Shown here one piece after another: positions 1 to 13,119 of a stretch of DNA of 64,000 nucleotides. Position 1 is the stretch's first letter, and each line of letters begins with the position of its first letter. Under the pieces are notes generated by a model. It ran no database searches and was not told the origin of the DNA. It saw nothing but the letters and a program-made list of their open reading frames with translations. The stretch is from assembly GCA_026413225.1 (NCBI GenBank), contig CM048553.1, positions 42,882,001 through 42,946,000 of the forward strand. The letters run 5' to 3'. The position numbers and the translations under genes are program-made. Origin of the DNA: Otis tarda (taxonomy: Eukaryota > Chordata > Aves > Otidiformes > Otididae).

Positions 1-2430
1 ACAAGAGGCACAGCAGTCCAGCCCTAAATGAATGAAGTGACTACAAAAAGCAAATTCATTGCCCATCAGCACTGGCAAGCTGGACTAAGACCACAGTAGA
101 GCTAAACTCTAGACTGATGGTGCTACTTTAGATGGTTTACATTTAAGAAAACACTTCCTGAAACCACCCCTGTACTACAGTTTTAATAGAAGTAATTTCA
201 CAGTTGTTTGAAACCATTTTGTTACAAGGATGCACTACCTAGGGGAAAAGAGAAACATTTTCCAACAGAAAAATGGCCAGGGTCTAGAAACTGATGGCAA
301 CACATAGATCAGCAGCTGGTTCCCACACAGCTGTCCACATGGCCAGGTCTTCTCTTAGTTCCTCTGACGCCTGGTCTAGACCTGGAAGTGGTAACCACGC
401 TAGAGAGGAGTCTGGTTTTTCACAGGCAGATGTATCAGGAAAATCTCATATGCAAATGCAGCCACAGTGATATAAACACACCTTGCACCATAAATGTTAT
501 TTCCTATCCTCAACTGGAGTTGCTACAACCTTTATTCTGACCCGAGTCTCAGCAGGGGGGTGTATTACTTTAGCTAGACAAATTGACCTTATTATACTCA
601 ATACACTTCAGCAGCTTAAGCACCTTGTCAACTAGATTTTTAGCAGCAGAGAGCTCTTTAATTTACTTTGCAAAGGCAGGACATCATGCTATGGCTAAGA
701 GCTGAGGGAAAGTGCTCTTGCATAATACCACTAAATGAGACCGGATTACCAATGTCCCCTTTCACAGTATGCTTCGTTTGCTAATTTATCATAGTTTTAA
801 GAGCCCTCTGTCCATGTGCTCTGCTCTGTCCCCTGGCTAGAGTTGTGGGTAAAGCATGGTGTCTAAATCAGATCTGCTGCCCATGGAGGAGGTTTCTATT
901 CTAGCCCCAGCTGTTCTGGTGGAGGCAGATCCTGCTCCTGCAGCAGATGTTTCGGCTCCCTCAGTTGCGCCTGCTTCACAAATCCTGCTTCAACTTGCTA
1001 TGTGGCCATATGCTAACCAAGGAGGTGGAAACCACGAGTGAAAGACTGGGAGAAGAAGGGACACTTAAGTTGGCTTTTGGTTTTGTGGGTTTTTAGGTCT
1101 TTTTTTTTTAGGCAAGAGGCAAAACTAGTAGCTTTAATTCAGGCTAGACATATGCCCCTTGCAACAGGGAAGGTAATGGATTGAAAATGTTGTTAGAATT
1201 TTTTCTCCTCAAAGCTTTAAATCAATAGCATACCTGAAAAAATGTGTCCTAGTTCAAATAGATATTAGAAGGTCCTCAAATTAATGTCCTTCTGATGTAA
1301 CTTCTATTCATCTAAGGGGAACTGGAAGGTAGGGGGAAACCTTACTGCTCTGGTGCTAGACCAGTTACTGCAACATTGAGAATATGTTTTTGTTGAAGAA
1401 GCCTTGAGAAAAGCAACTGTAAATTTGCAGGTAATGACTGAGGAGGTTCATCCTACATCCCAGGCAGTTAATGTGAAGTGCAATGGACCTAATGCTGCTC
1501 TAACTTACCCCTTCAGAAGAAACTGGACAGCTGAAGTGCAACTTTCCCCACTTTAGATTCTTCTCAGCCACTCTGGACTAATTTCTGAGCTTGACTTCTA
1601 ACCTAGAGCTTAGCACAAAGCTGAAGTGTGTTTGAAGGCTGGACAAAACTTCCTGCAAAGAGTTCAGAAATTGAACTACCCCGGCAATGTGTGTGGGGTA
1701 GTATGGAAGGATTTTCACACAGCAGGATTTTTCGCTGGTTGTTATTGGTTTCAGTCAAAAGGTTATGAGTGGGTGTAGAAGTTAGATTTAAGAAAGTTTG
1801 TCTGTTTCTTTTTCTTTCATTATTCAGGCTAGCAATAACCAGTAGGAATATATTGCTTTATAGAAGATTCTGAAACTTGTAAGAACTTCAAATCTGTAAA
1901 AGAGTTGTAATGGGAAAAGACCAGCAATGAAGTGGAGGCGAAACAAAAGGACAGATTTCAGCCCTCCTTCCCCTTTGAGATAACTTGCCCTGGGCTCTGT
2001 GGCGACTCACTTCTCTGGGTAGATCCCATCCATTCTCCTTTGCTCCTCCTCACCTTCCCCTCCAAACCTCTGAGCTCCCTTACAAAATAAAGCACTTTCT
2101 GATGGCATCAAGCACAGCAATAGGTTTCTACAATAGTGAGTATTTAGTTATTTCGAAAGCCATCTTTCCATGTCTCATGACTTCTCTACATTTTGCTGCT
2201 TAGTACAAGTTTCCTCATTTATCTTTCAAAAGGTTGCTTTTGCACCAAAGGGAAGTTTTCACCAAAAGAAAACAAAGCTTTAATGACATCGCAAAAGGTC
2301 TTCAGAGCTCTGTATATAGTCAATCACCAGTCCCTCCTCAAAGACTCAAGGTTGCTCAGAAAGCATATCCAGGCAAAATGAAACATGAAGACAGACTGAA
2401 AGGATATCAGGACTAGCATAAAATTAGAAT
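1..2430. other. Unique non-coding sequence, no gene seen
   Basis: This stretch shows no repeat family that I recognise and no convincing exon. The only frame of note is a 61-codon one at 856-1041, rich in Ala, Pro and Val, with no domain and no flanking splice signals that I can argue for. Base composition is ordinary for avian intergenic or intronic DNA. Confidence 0.6.
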
Positions 2431-2434
2431 ATGG

Positions 2435-2629
2435 ATTTAAAAAAACAAAACAAAAAAAAAAGCCCCAGACATCAGAGCTAAGAATCAACTGCACCCACAA
2501 GCTTCCAAGCTCAAAAGCCAGTGAAACTGGTGGAGTAGTTGCCTTGGAAAACAGAAAAGCAACATCAAAACAACTTCAATCAAGATGAAGCCTATATCTC
2601 GAGGAAAATTTACAAAATTATTGGTTTGG

Positions 2630-2660
<31 letters not shown>

Positions 2661-2663
2661 TTT
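2435..2663. repeat. A-rich and T-rich homopolymer tracts
   Basis: An A-rich tract with scattered C residues ends near 2461. A T-rich tract interrupted by G runs lies at about 2622-2644 and finishes in an uninterrupted T run at 2645-2663. The two face each other about 170 bp apart, as would the tails of two opposite insertions, but the sequence around them matches no repeat I know. I treat them as simple low-complexity DNA. Confidence 0.7.
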
Positions 2664-4440
2664 ATCTGCATTTAAACCAGAACCAAAACCACAGTGAAAA
2701 AAAATAGTTTTCAGCTCCCAGAAGCTTCAAAACATGACCCAAACAGATGTGGAAACAGAATTAAACCAGTAAAATAACCCATTGTCAGTCTTTTTAATTT
2801 AAATTGATCCCTTGCCTAAAGGATTCTAAATCAAAGTAGATTCTTAATATTCCTAAACTGTTTGAAGGTTTCCAAACCAGTTCGCCACTTTCTCAGAGAC
2901 AATGCTTAGAAATCCAAAGAAGTTTAGCACACTGGTTCTCATTTTGTCTCTTTGTCCAGTTAAAATACAGACCATGACAAAAGTCTGATTTTTTCCACAA
3001 CCAAGTTTGAAACATTAAAAATCCCACAGATTTTTAAAGTAACTTTAAAATAATTAGATTATGTTGTGTCAGTTAAAATATAAAATCATCAGTAATAGTA
3101 TCACAGCTTTTTTGTTTTTCCAGATCCATTCTGTTTTATCCCTGCTTATACATCTTTTGGCCTTTTGTTTGTAGAGAAAGGAAAAAGAAAAGAAAAGATT
3201 GTATTGGGCTTCATATCTGTTTGATGCTTTCAAACCACAGGATCGCTGGGAAATGAATGGAACCAGATACGCACGTGAGAAAAGTGACTTAATGATTGCT
3301 TTCTGAATAAGTATAAGAAACATCATAAGAATATTATAAAGCCTGTCCTGGGTTAGACCACATTTAGTCAATATCATGTAGACAGGAAAGAGCCTAAGAA
3401 GAGGAAAAGCATGTAGTGATATTTCCTGAGATTCTTCTCCCAGCGATTTGAAGTTCAGGGAATTTGTAATTCAGAAGATGGGGTTTTCTGTTTAACAGAA
3501 AACATTGGGTTTATATGCTATGAATTTGACTATTCCCCTTTCAAACTCATATGAAAAAGAAAATCTCCCCAGGTTTGCATGCAATAAACTCTATCAGTAA
3601 TATAAACACACACTTACTGTGTTCGCACAATAGTCTCATCACGGAGTTACAATGAAGTAGCACTTGATACTGTAGAGTAGGTTAACAGCTTCAAAATAAT
3701 TTATGGTAAGTGCAAAATACTGTGTGAAAAAAAAATAACTCTGAATATGGTTTGATCTGATAGTTAATATCTCACATATATTCTAATTGTTGTAAAACCT
3801 TATCATTCCATGTACTCACAACTCAGTTACTATTATTCTTCTTTTACCTTTAAATTTTCTTCCTGAGTCCATTAAAAGTAAACAGAGTTAAGTTACAAAC
3901 ATAACGTTAGTTGTGATCCGCTAATTCACTAACACACTCTATGAAAGATGCAGCTTCTCTTTATCCATAGAGAGCACCTGGAGGTTTTTTAAATTTAAAA
4001 AATATATACATAAAGGTGGGCAGTAAGGCTTCTGATTGTTTTCTGCATTTAAAATGCATTTTTCTAGTCCCAGAGGCTAGAAAATTGCTAACATTCATCA
4101 CAGCAGGCACCGGAGAAGCGAGGCACCTGACTCCTGTGGATGGGACCTTAACTAGAAAGTCTACAGTCTAGCATGTTTTATTTTTAATACTTCTATAGCT
4201 TTAATGCTAGATTAACACTTCGGAGAAGGGATATCTTTCTTAGAAATGCATCAGCCTTAACACTTTAAGGTGAGAGAGATCACAGCAAAACATGCTTTTA
4301 AGCAACAACAGAGCACCCTCAGTCTTTCTATGGACAAAACAGGGAAAACCGCAAGTCATCTTAACATATCACACAGCAGTGACACAGAAAGACCACGTAG
4401 CTCAGATCTTCACAGTTAATTTTTACGAGCTGGAGATTAG
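2664..4440. other. Unique AT-rich sequence, no gene seen
   Basis: There is no recognisable gene or repeat. The one structural oddity is an 18-bp perfect AT palindrome at 3985-4002. The 102-codon reverse-strand frame at 3069-3377 is made of Leu, Lys, Phe and Ser-rich sequence typical of AT-rich random frames, and I do not call it a gene. Confidence 0.55.
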
Positions 4441-4445
4441 CACAG

Positions 4446-4473
4446 AAAAAAAAAAAAAAAGGAAAAAAAAAAA
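4446..4473. repeat. Poly-A tract
   Basis: Fifteen A residues, GG, then eleven A residues, followed by a purine-rich stretch. No retroposed sequence is recognisable on either side, so this is annotated as low-complexity DNA rather than the tail of a SINE or processed pseudogene. Confidence 0.8.
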
Positions 4474-4999
4474 GAGAAGTAGTGAGCTCTATGGCAGAAA
4501 AATTAAGTTCAAAAGGGATTTCCAAGCACTGTAGCTGATGAGTATCAAAGCTGTTACTTCCCAATCCCTGAATGAAATTTGGTCTTTGAGACCAGGTGAT
4601 GTGAACTGGACTGGGCATGCACAGTCCTTGCATTAACAGAGCAGTACCCAAGAGCCCCTTCAACCAGCAAGTCAGCAATGCCCCTCATGCCTTTAAGACA
4701 GACTAAAAGCCACTGGGGCTGCATGTGTAGCAGAGAGCTGTACCATTCTGTGCCAAACAGGCAAGGCAAAACCGAGGAGGGGGGGGAAGAAAAAGCATTA
4801 AATCAAAACACAAACCATTTACACATCAATATGTTAAAAATCCTGGTATTAAAAAGAGCAGACGGCTGATGGAAACCACATCTCTCTAAGTTGGCAGCGT
4901 ATCAAAACTTTTAAAAAAGTAATTGGAGAGGTGCAAACCACTGAGGGGACCCTGCTGCTTGCAAAGTGGAAAGCAGCTCATAGTTCTCAGGACATAACT

Positions 5000-6560
5000 G
5001 ATTTTGACCCTCTCACGTGTCAGCACCTTTCCCACGCAAGCCCGAGATAGGGGGGTCTGCCAATTGACACAGCTGGGACTGACCCCTACAGACATCTGAC
5101 TGCAACGGGGTCTGCAGTGACAAGTGCGGTGACCTGGCGTGAGCTTTCAGCTGCGTTGTTCGTGGCAGCCCGACGACTCTCCTCCTTGTCGGGGACGAGG
5201 TGACGTTCAGGAGATGGGTTTTTCTGGGTTGTAGATGGTGACCTCCGCACCCCTCACATTTCAGGCAGGGCTGGAGTGCCCCATGGGCATGCCAGGACAA
5301 TACAGTCCCACAGTAGGCACCAGTGGGTGCTCTTTGGGCCATACAGTAGCGTGGGCTTTTTCCATTGTATCCTTTTTCTTCCCCAAAAGTTACTCCCAGC
5401 AGGAACACGTACCTTTGCTGGGTAAAAAGCCAGAGACGGGCAGAGTCACCATAAATGCTCAGCCCTGACAGATGACCTGGTGCTGGGTCTCAGCTTCACC
5501 CTGACTGTGATTTCATGGTGAAATGTGATGCATTTGGTGGCAACGCCAGGGTGGTGAGCTGCAGCCTCCCTGGCTGCTGCTCCTCTGCTGCCCTCGCAGC
5601 TCCTGGGACCACTTGGGCTCGTCTGCACCCGGCTGGCAGGGTCCTCCCCTGCCCTTCCCCAGCGACCACCCAGCAAGGCAGTTTGGAGGGAAGGCGCCAG
5701 CCCCGGCTGCAGAGCAGTGTTTTGGCAGATAGGGTAGCCAGGGTCAGCCATTGCCACAAGTACCCTTGGTCCAGGCACACTGTCGGGCTTTGGATGTGCC
5801 AGGCAAAGGCACCCATGGCCAGTTTGGTCTCTCTCCGCAGGTTCCCACGCACGCTAGCAAGGCCTGACGAACAACAGAGGATGGATGCTCTGCTAGGGCT
5901 GTCAGAAACAAACAGCGCAATTACCCTCTGCAGGATTGCTTCAAGTTGCAAACAAAAGATGACAAACGAAACACACAACAGATCCCCCTCCAGGACCGCA
6001 GGGAAATCAAGTAGGAGGCTGACAATGGCAGGGCCCCTCCAGCCCTGTGCCAAGGACATTCACCCCCAAGGACAAGCACACGCTGCTGCCTTGCAGAGCC
6101 CCTGGCCGCCCGCCAGCCCTTTTGTCTAGCACGTATGGAGCCCATCCTCGCTTGCAGACCGCTCTGGCTATGCCAAAGCTGTGTCTACCACCGGCCTCCT
6201 TGCCAAGAGTTCAGCGCCTCTCCCTGCTGCAATCTCAACGCTCCAGTGCCAGCTCCTGCCCGCTCACCTTCTCCTCCTCCTCCTTCCTGGGGAGCAGCAG
6301 CGCCTGCCTGAGCTGGATGCGACACAGGGGTTAATACTCGGTACCCAGAAATGAGTCAGCAAGTTCCTTGCCCCCGCAGTCGCTGCCTGGTTTCCAGAAA
6401 CTCTGACCGTTTCCAGATCACCCCAGCGTCTGATGAATACATAAAAAACACAACTCTGAGCATCAGAAGTGGAAGAGCCCACAGATAAAAGCCAGCACCA
6501 CACTCCCCAGGCCAACACCTCAGAGGCGTATGATGGAACCCAAGATCACTTTCTGTCAAA
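5000..6560. other. GC-richer block with CpG retention and motif clusters
   Basis: This is the most GC-rich block of the window. Between about 5020 and 5225 there are roughly 13 CpG dinucleotides in 200 bp, close to the number expected from base content, while most of the window is clearly CpG-poor. A perfect CACGTG E-box lies at 5014-5019. Farther on are a perfect NF-E2/MARE-type site at 6351-6361 and a GATA motif at 6483-6488. The long frames here (187 codons on the minus strand at 5496-6059, 204 on the plus strand at 5515-6129) overlap in antisense, have no recognisable domain and are expected where GC content is high. It could be a promoter or enhancer, or the first exon of a non-coding transcript. 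Nothing in the sequence settles this. Confidence 0.4.
6351..6361. promoter_or_regulatory. NF-E2/MARE-type (Maf-bZIP) consensus site
   Basis: ATGAGTCAGCA fits the NF-E2 / small-Maf consensus RTGASTCAGCR exactly, including the AP-1 core TGAGTCA and the Maf-type GCA extension. It lies about 120 bp from an AGATAA GATA motif at 6483-6488. A single 11-bp match is weak evidence; the call rests on the motif alone. Confidence 0.3.
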
Positions 6561-6599
6561 CGCCAGTTTGACAACCAAAGGTCTTTGGTTGGACGCCAT

Positions 6600-9500
6600 T
6601 ATGTCCATGCAATTAACAATGCTCGTTCACTGTAAACCACTGTCATAAACACACTGAAAAGTGCAATGCAAGCCTCACTGTTCGCACTTGTTTCTGAGGC
6701 TTGGAGTCCCCATCCTACCTCCCTTCCGGCATCTCTCTTTAATAAAAAAAGAAGTACAAAGACACTATGTTTTTGACTAAAGAGCAAAAACATTTACTCT
6801 TCTCTCACCTAACTACGAATGTGTGATGACCACCTGATTAGGAGGTTAAAGTTGGTCTGGCTGAGTGTTGGGGCACTTGTCCAAAGGGCTACCCCAATTT
6901 CTCATAGCTTCAAAGCAACACATGAGGACCAAAGAAAACACGATTTCTGTGAGCTGTTGCTGCAAGAGAGACAGGAAACACTGTGAGAAAAGGTTTTCTC
7001 TGCACACTTCAATGTTTCCACTTCCAGACCAGGAGGAAGTCCTCCACAGAAAGGCTTTAAATCAAAACACTCAGTAAGTATACAAGTTCATCAACATTTT
7101 TAGGACTTCCAGGAACACAGCTAACAGCCCCTGTAGTGTGGGCTTCAGGTGAGGGACACTGTTTTTAACTTGATTATGAAGTGTTAGAAGCAAATCTGTA
7201 CACTGCTATGATTTCCCAGGAATCTAAGCATTGTTTTAGAGAAAAATGCAAATATAAATACTCTGATAAAGGACTTAAACTTCGAAATGAGCATTTTGGT
7301 CCAGGAGGGTCTACCCACCACAATCAACGCCTGCTGACTTTCAGCACTGCCAGCCTGCACAGAATATCATAAGCCTCATGAATACAGCACCTCTCGTAAA
7401 GTCCTACATCCTAAAATCATACTACTAGATAACAAGCTCCGAGTCTTGGCTTTTGCTTTTCTTAAAAAAAAAAAAAAAATCAAGCAAAAAAAAAAAATCA
7501 AGCAGATCCACATTCACTCATGCTAATTAAACAGTCCACCCAGAATGTTTATAATGCAGAGAGTATAGTGCCTGAACCTTGCCTTCTGTGACTTATTTTA
7601 CAAAATTTTATCAATAGCAAAAAGCTAGAACTAATTGGAAAAACAATTAAGATTGGGGGAGAAGGAAAAGAAAAACATCTGAACTTGTTTTGTTTCAAAG
7701 ATCTTTAACAATCTTTCCAATTTCTCTTCATCATGTATATATTTTAACTTTTTTCAAAGGAATATTGATTTTTATTTACATGAAAAAAAGACTGTAATAT
7801 AGACAATGAAAATGCATGGTCCCTTTTACATGAACAGAAAGGAATAATTCATTAAAAAGCACTGTATGTTTCTGTGCAAGTTCTTTACTGATTTTTTTTT
7901 TAAATTGATTATTTTTGCTGTTGAATTCTTTTTTCCCCCAAGGTTGTTCATTTCTCCCTGTCAACTCTTATTCCAAGAACTTGTCACCCACATTACACCT
8001 GATCATTCACTTAACATAACCTGGCTTACAGCCATTAAGATTTAAATTCTGCTTATTAAAAACGATTCCAAATGATCATTTTCATTTTGGCTCACCCATT
8101 CACATAAATTTCATTTCTGCAATATTAGGTTCAAACAGTCCCTGTTTGCAGCTATGAGTAATTCTTAATTTACTTTTACCACCAATTAAAAAAAAAAAAA
8201 AAGCCCACTAGTTTATTCAATCAAGTCTCCATTAGTCATCATGAACCACGTACCTAAAAAACACGGTTTTCATTTCATGTACTCATTGGCTGTTCAGGCT
8301 GAGGGTGGAGGTATGTGGGCTACGAGTAGGAGAAAAGAGGTTACTGAGGTTAAAAAGAGGAACGTATGACTGTGTACGCCCCTGGTACCTCTGCTGCTTA
8401 GTCCCTCATTGTTTTACATCTTATGCTGGTAGGCACAAGATTTGTTTTTGAAAAGGCCCAAAGGTCAGCTGCCTAGGTAGTAACCTCTTCTGCATGTTTT
8501 AGCTAATGGATGTGGTTGTGCATGTGGTTTTATTTCAGCACGTGCAAGCCCAGTACAACATAAAGTTTGGCACATGCCTGTATTTTCCCACAATATTTAG
8601 CTAACATGCTTAGCTATATAATGGGATCTGTAACTGGATGTTCTCCTAAATTTGCGTTGAATTCTTTTGTGCCTAACAGGCATGCTCAAAGGTGAACACA
8701 CCCAAACACACGCATATACCTGTATTAAACAGCTGGATCTTCCCCCCATGTTCTCCCCTGAACATTATCAGTATGGAGAGCTCTGCAGAGCTAAGAAATC
8801 GTGCTGACACCAGAGTCTTAATGTCCCAGCCTTCCTGAGCTTTGCACAGTCTGAGAACCAGCAAACAAAAGCCAGGCAATTCAGGGCACGCTCAAAGTCA
8901 TCCTGCCAGTTCTGTTATCTTCCTACAATAAAATGGTCACAGTTTTCAATCTTCTGCGTGCCTCTGCCACTGCCCCAAAGCCCTGGTCTCACGTTTGCGA
9001 AAAAATATCTGGGCAAGATACTCATTGCCTGCAACCTCTGTGTCATTCGTTGAAGATATTCCAGCTGTCAATGGAGACGGTACGATCTGCATTCAGTGCT
9101 TTCTTCAGAGCCTGTATATGAAGAGGCTCCAGGTGATGGTGAGCTGCTCCTCCCTGCCAGGCAGATTAGATGGTGGTTGTAGCTGCATAAGTCAAGGGAG
9201 ACACAGGTCAAGGCTGTTTCTCATGGCAAGGTCAACCAACTTGTCTAGGCCAGAGGGACAGTTTTATTCCAAGATCATCTGACATATTCACCCAGCACTA
9301 TTTCTGACCAGTTCTGGCAGGTGTTTCCAGGCACCATCCCACCCCAAAACACAAAAACCGCGATGCCTACACAGGATCAGCCCAGGGACTGGTCAGCACT
9401 CCCAGAGATACCTGTGGGAGGCACTGAGCTGGAAGGGTTGCCCCCGTGGAAACCTCCACCTCTGCTGGAAAGAAGAGGCAGTGGCTGTCTTTTCCTCTTC

Positions 9501-12500
9501 TCCCCTTCCTCATACTTTCCCTGCTCAGCTCTAGGGAATTTTGTTCATTCCCTATTTATAACTAGAAAGTGGAAAACACTTACTGCCTTCCCAGTTGTTC
9601 GTACTCTAAAGCAACACTTAAAGAACAGAGAAATAGCTGAAATATAGGCCTTTTCAAAAACAAATTAAACAGTAGCCCTCGTTACTACACCTGTCCCTGA
9701 ATCCCCCCTAATAATGTTTGTGGTTTTGCATCACATTTTCCTACGTTAAAAAAAAAAGAAAAAAAAATTATATCTTGTGTTGCAAGTTGAAGAACCTGCA
9801 AACAAATGGGCAAATCTGACTAACTGGTTAAGCAGAGAAAACAATGGAAATGTGTGTGCACCAAAGGCTGTCAATAACCCCACAGAAAGAATTGGAAAGA
9901 CAGAAAAAAAAATTCTTTAAGCTCTTGTGACAACAAAATGTCAAAACCAAACAAATAGCAGACAGAAGTGGCAACTAAGTGTTGACTGTGCCTTGTTAAG
10001 AGTTTAGCGAACAAAGCAGTCCCAGCCTTCCCCCTGGCTGCCCCAGTCCAGCCCTGGGACTGTCCTGCAGCTTTCAGGGAGTTTGCTCCTGCAATCCACG
10101 CGCCAGCAAAACTGTGACTGATTTCAGAGATCTCCTGAGGAAGGTATCAGATGCTGCGTGGTATTTTAGGATGGCTAGTGGGAATCCTTCGTCCTACCCC
10201 CTTCCTTTAATTATGATTAATTCAATTTGAATAAAATTCTGTCCTGACATTCAGATACTGATATTTATAGTGCCTCCATTTTTCTTCCTTTATTTTTTTT
10301 TTAATATCTTTTTTATGTTTTTATGCTGTAACCTAGAATGGGTTATGAATTTCCTGGCTTCTGTGGGTTAGATAGGAAACTCAGTGTTACTATTTTGATG
10401 TAGAATGCAGACATTTTTGTGGTTGTATTTATCATAGCTGAGCTAAACTCAACAGGAAATGGCATTTATATTTGCCTGTTGGCTCAGGGTGCATATCCTA
10501 CAACTACAGTGTAGAAATAACTGATAAACTGATGGGAAGCCAGTGATGGCCAATGTAGACAGAAGGAAATAGCAGGTGATACTCCAATGGTCCAGGTGTA
10601 AACCACACCAAGAAAATACACTGCTGCTTTGCATTCAGACATTTGTACGAAGCCAGGACCAGCTACAAAGTCTTGGTTATCAAAATGGGGGTTTTTTTAT
10701 GCTCAAGGAGGGAGGGAGGCTTGAGAAGGAAGACCTTCATGACAGAGTTCAGAGCTTGCCTCTCTTTTTTCTTTTCTTCTCAAGTAACTGTCACAGCTAA
10801 TACTTTTTTATCATAGGCATTCTAAGATTAAGACATAGTTGTTGGAAATCCATGGGGAGAAGAATCTAACCTAGGGAGTCAGAAAATACCCTTTTATAAA
10901 TTTGTTTGTTTTCTGGGAAAACTCATATGTCCATACGCAGTAAGGTTTGGTACAAGACACCTCTGGGACTGCTGCAGCTCAGAATTTGGAAAGGCCAGAA
11001 GACTTCAGGTAGCACCACAGGTCCCTTCTGTCCCTCCCGTCAGGAGACTGTGGCAAGGATACTAAAAAATAGCTAGGACTTGGGCAGGTATGGAGCTAGG
11101 TCTCAAGCTGTAATATTTTGAGGGGAATCTGTGGGAAATGGTGCTGCTCACCTTGCACTGAGCTCTAACCCCAGCGAGGTACTGGCCTCCCCTTGCCTCT
11201 TTTAAAACAGAATGTTCCTCTGTGTTTGTCCTCTATGGGCTCTAGCATCTTGATTAAACTCAAAGACAAATATAATCTGACACAACACCCTTGGGAGGTC
11301 TATCTCATTCTTACTCTGTTCAACCATAATTCCTCCATTCTTCCTCCAATATACTACAGTTCTGGGACCTCAGGAACTGCCTGTCCCTCCTTGCTCAAGC
11401 AGGTAGAAGGTGCAAGTTGCACCTGAGGCTGTGATGACATAATGCTCCTTGTTTGTCCCTTTCTGAGCTGAAACCTAATTTTCTGAATTTGGAGGTCTTG
11501 TTTGGTATTAGGATCTTAGGAGGCTCTGTGCAGCCCTTTTTAGGTTTTATATGGGTTGATACCTTGTGTTGACAGGGTCAAAGGACTTGTCAGGGCCACA
11601 TACTTCCTCTGTGATCTCCACCTAAGCCAACTGAAAAAAAGTGCTGTGAAAACTTGAACTTTCTATCAAGTAAGTCTTTATTTATAGCAATAAAAGGCAA
11701 TACTGAATATTATCCTCATCGGGGGGGACTGTTAGAAGTAAGGTTTCCATTTGTGCGGGCCATGCATCTGGCAGCACTTTGTGTACCGTTAATTTCAAGT
11801 TTCCCCACCCTGGGCACTCCGTCAGCTTTGCCCACCATTTGTGTGACTTCACACAGTAACTGAGGAGAGAAAAATGTATTAAAAATAGGAAAATGTGACT
11901 GTTCAACTCCCAGCCTTGACAGGTGAAACTCAGATGGTAAAAGCAATCTCCAAGACCATACATAACTCAATTTTGCAATGATTGTCTTCTAAATCTTCCT
12001 TTTCCCCAATCAATCCCTGTTAAAGTAAACTTGGGATATCCCAGGGGTATTTCATGTCCTAACCAATTAGTGCGATTTGATAACCACATCATGGCCACAG
12101 TTAAAATGATCCCCAGGGAACAGATTTCTCTCTGCGGACGATGACAGACACTGGGCAGCAAATTCAACTTGGACAGCCAGGGCTAGTTTTGTTCACAATA
12201 GTCCACTCTATACCATTGTTTGTTGATCTCTTCAAAATACAGCCATCTGATCCACTTATGAGCTAGCTCCTGAAGCACCATTTTGGCCTATTAAAGTAGC
12301 TGCTCATCAGCTTTGGTTGGCCTGAACATACTGGGTGGCACTGCTGCTACATGAGAAAAATCAGATATTCCTGGGTACATGTAAAAACATCCACTAGAAA
12401 TGGGAGGTACATGGCTGGGAGAAGTAATTGTTTTAGGCAAAGGCTAGAAACTCAGAAATACTGCTCCATAACTCTCCTGAATCACCTGAACCAACACACT

Positions 12501-13080
12501 GTTTATAAGGAAATGGGATGAGCCAGACTGGGAAATTAATCCCACAGAAAAACACCGTTGTATAGGCTGTACTGGGACCTTATCCAGGTAACTGTGCTCC
12601 TGCACATAAAGTCATACCAGCACAATACCAAGCACCGCACAGGAGTAGCAATGAGGTGTTGAAGGTGGGGATGGTTTTGGTGTCCCTGTCACTGAAGGTG
12701 CACGCTACCCTGGGCAACATCGCTAGACGTTGTGGCAGCTTCACTGTTACCTGAAGCAGTGCAAATGGGTCAGAAAATGCAACAACATTTTAAAATCCAG
12801 AAAAGAGTTGGTCAGGATGCCAATTCGTGGGCACTAAACTTTTGATGGAGATCTGCTGGGTTAGTGAAACTTTGTACTCTTTCGTTGTTTAAAAGTCTTT
12901 GGTAATTTCTATTACAAGCAGGTATATATCTATTAGATGTAAATTAATTTAAGTTAAGCAGATTCTGCTTGCCTTGCTGCAAGGATCAATCTTATTATTA
13001 TTCTGACTTATCTTTTCCACTTCACCCTATTGGTGGCCACTGTGGAAAAGTCATTAACTTTTGTGTTGGTGATTTTAAGA
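6600..13080. other. Unique non-coding sequence, no gene seen
   Basis: No repeat family or coding region was recognised. Short A runs occur at 7463-7479 and 7486-7497 (two copies of an A-run followed by TCAAGC), near 8188-8202 and near 9748-9768. Frames of 60-108 codons occur on both strands, but none carries a recognisable motif and most have equally long opposite-strand partners. Confidence 0.55.
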
Positions 13081-13119
13081 CTTTGATGCCATTTCGTGTC
13101 TGAAGAAAGAAATCCATCT

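Noticed and set aside
3340-3365. CTGGGTTAGACCAC as an ancient CR1/L3 3' end
   Set aside because: Only about 14 bases match, without any second segment nearby.
5496-6129. Overlapping 187- and 204-codon frames on opposite strands
   Set aside because: Antisense open frames of this size are expected in GC-rich DNA. Neither has a domain, a biased codon pattern or splice framing.
4795-7080. Similar words GCATTAAATCAAAACAC (4795) and GCTTTAAATCAAAACAC (7053) as a dispersed repeat
   Set aside because: The similarity does not extend beyond about 20 bases on either side, so it is most likely chance in AT-rich DNA.
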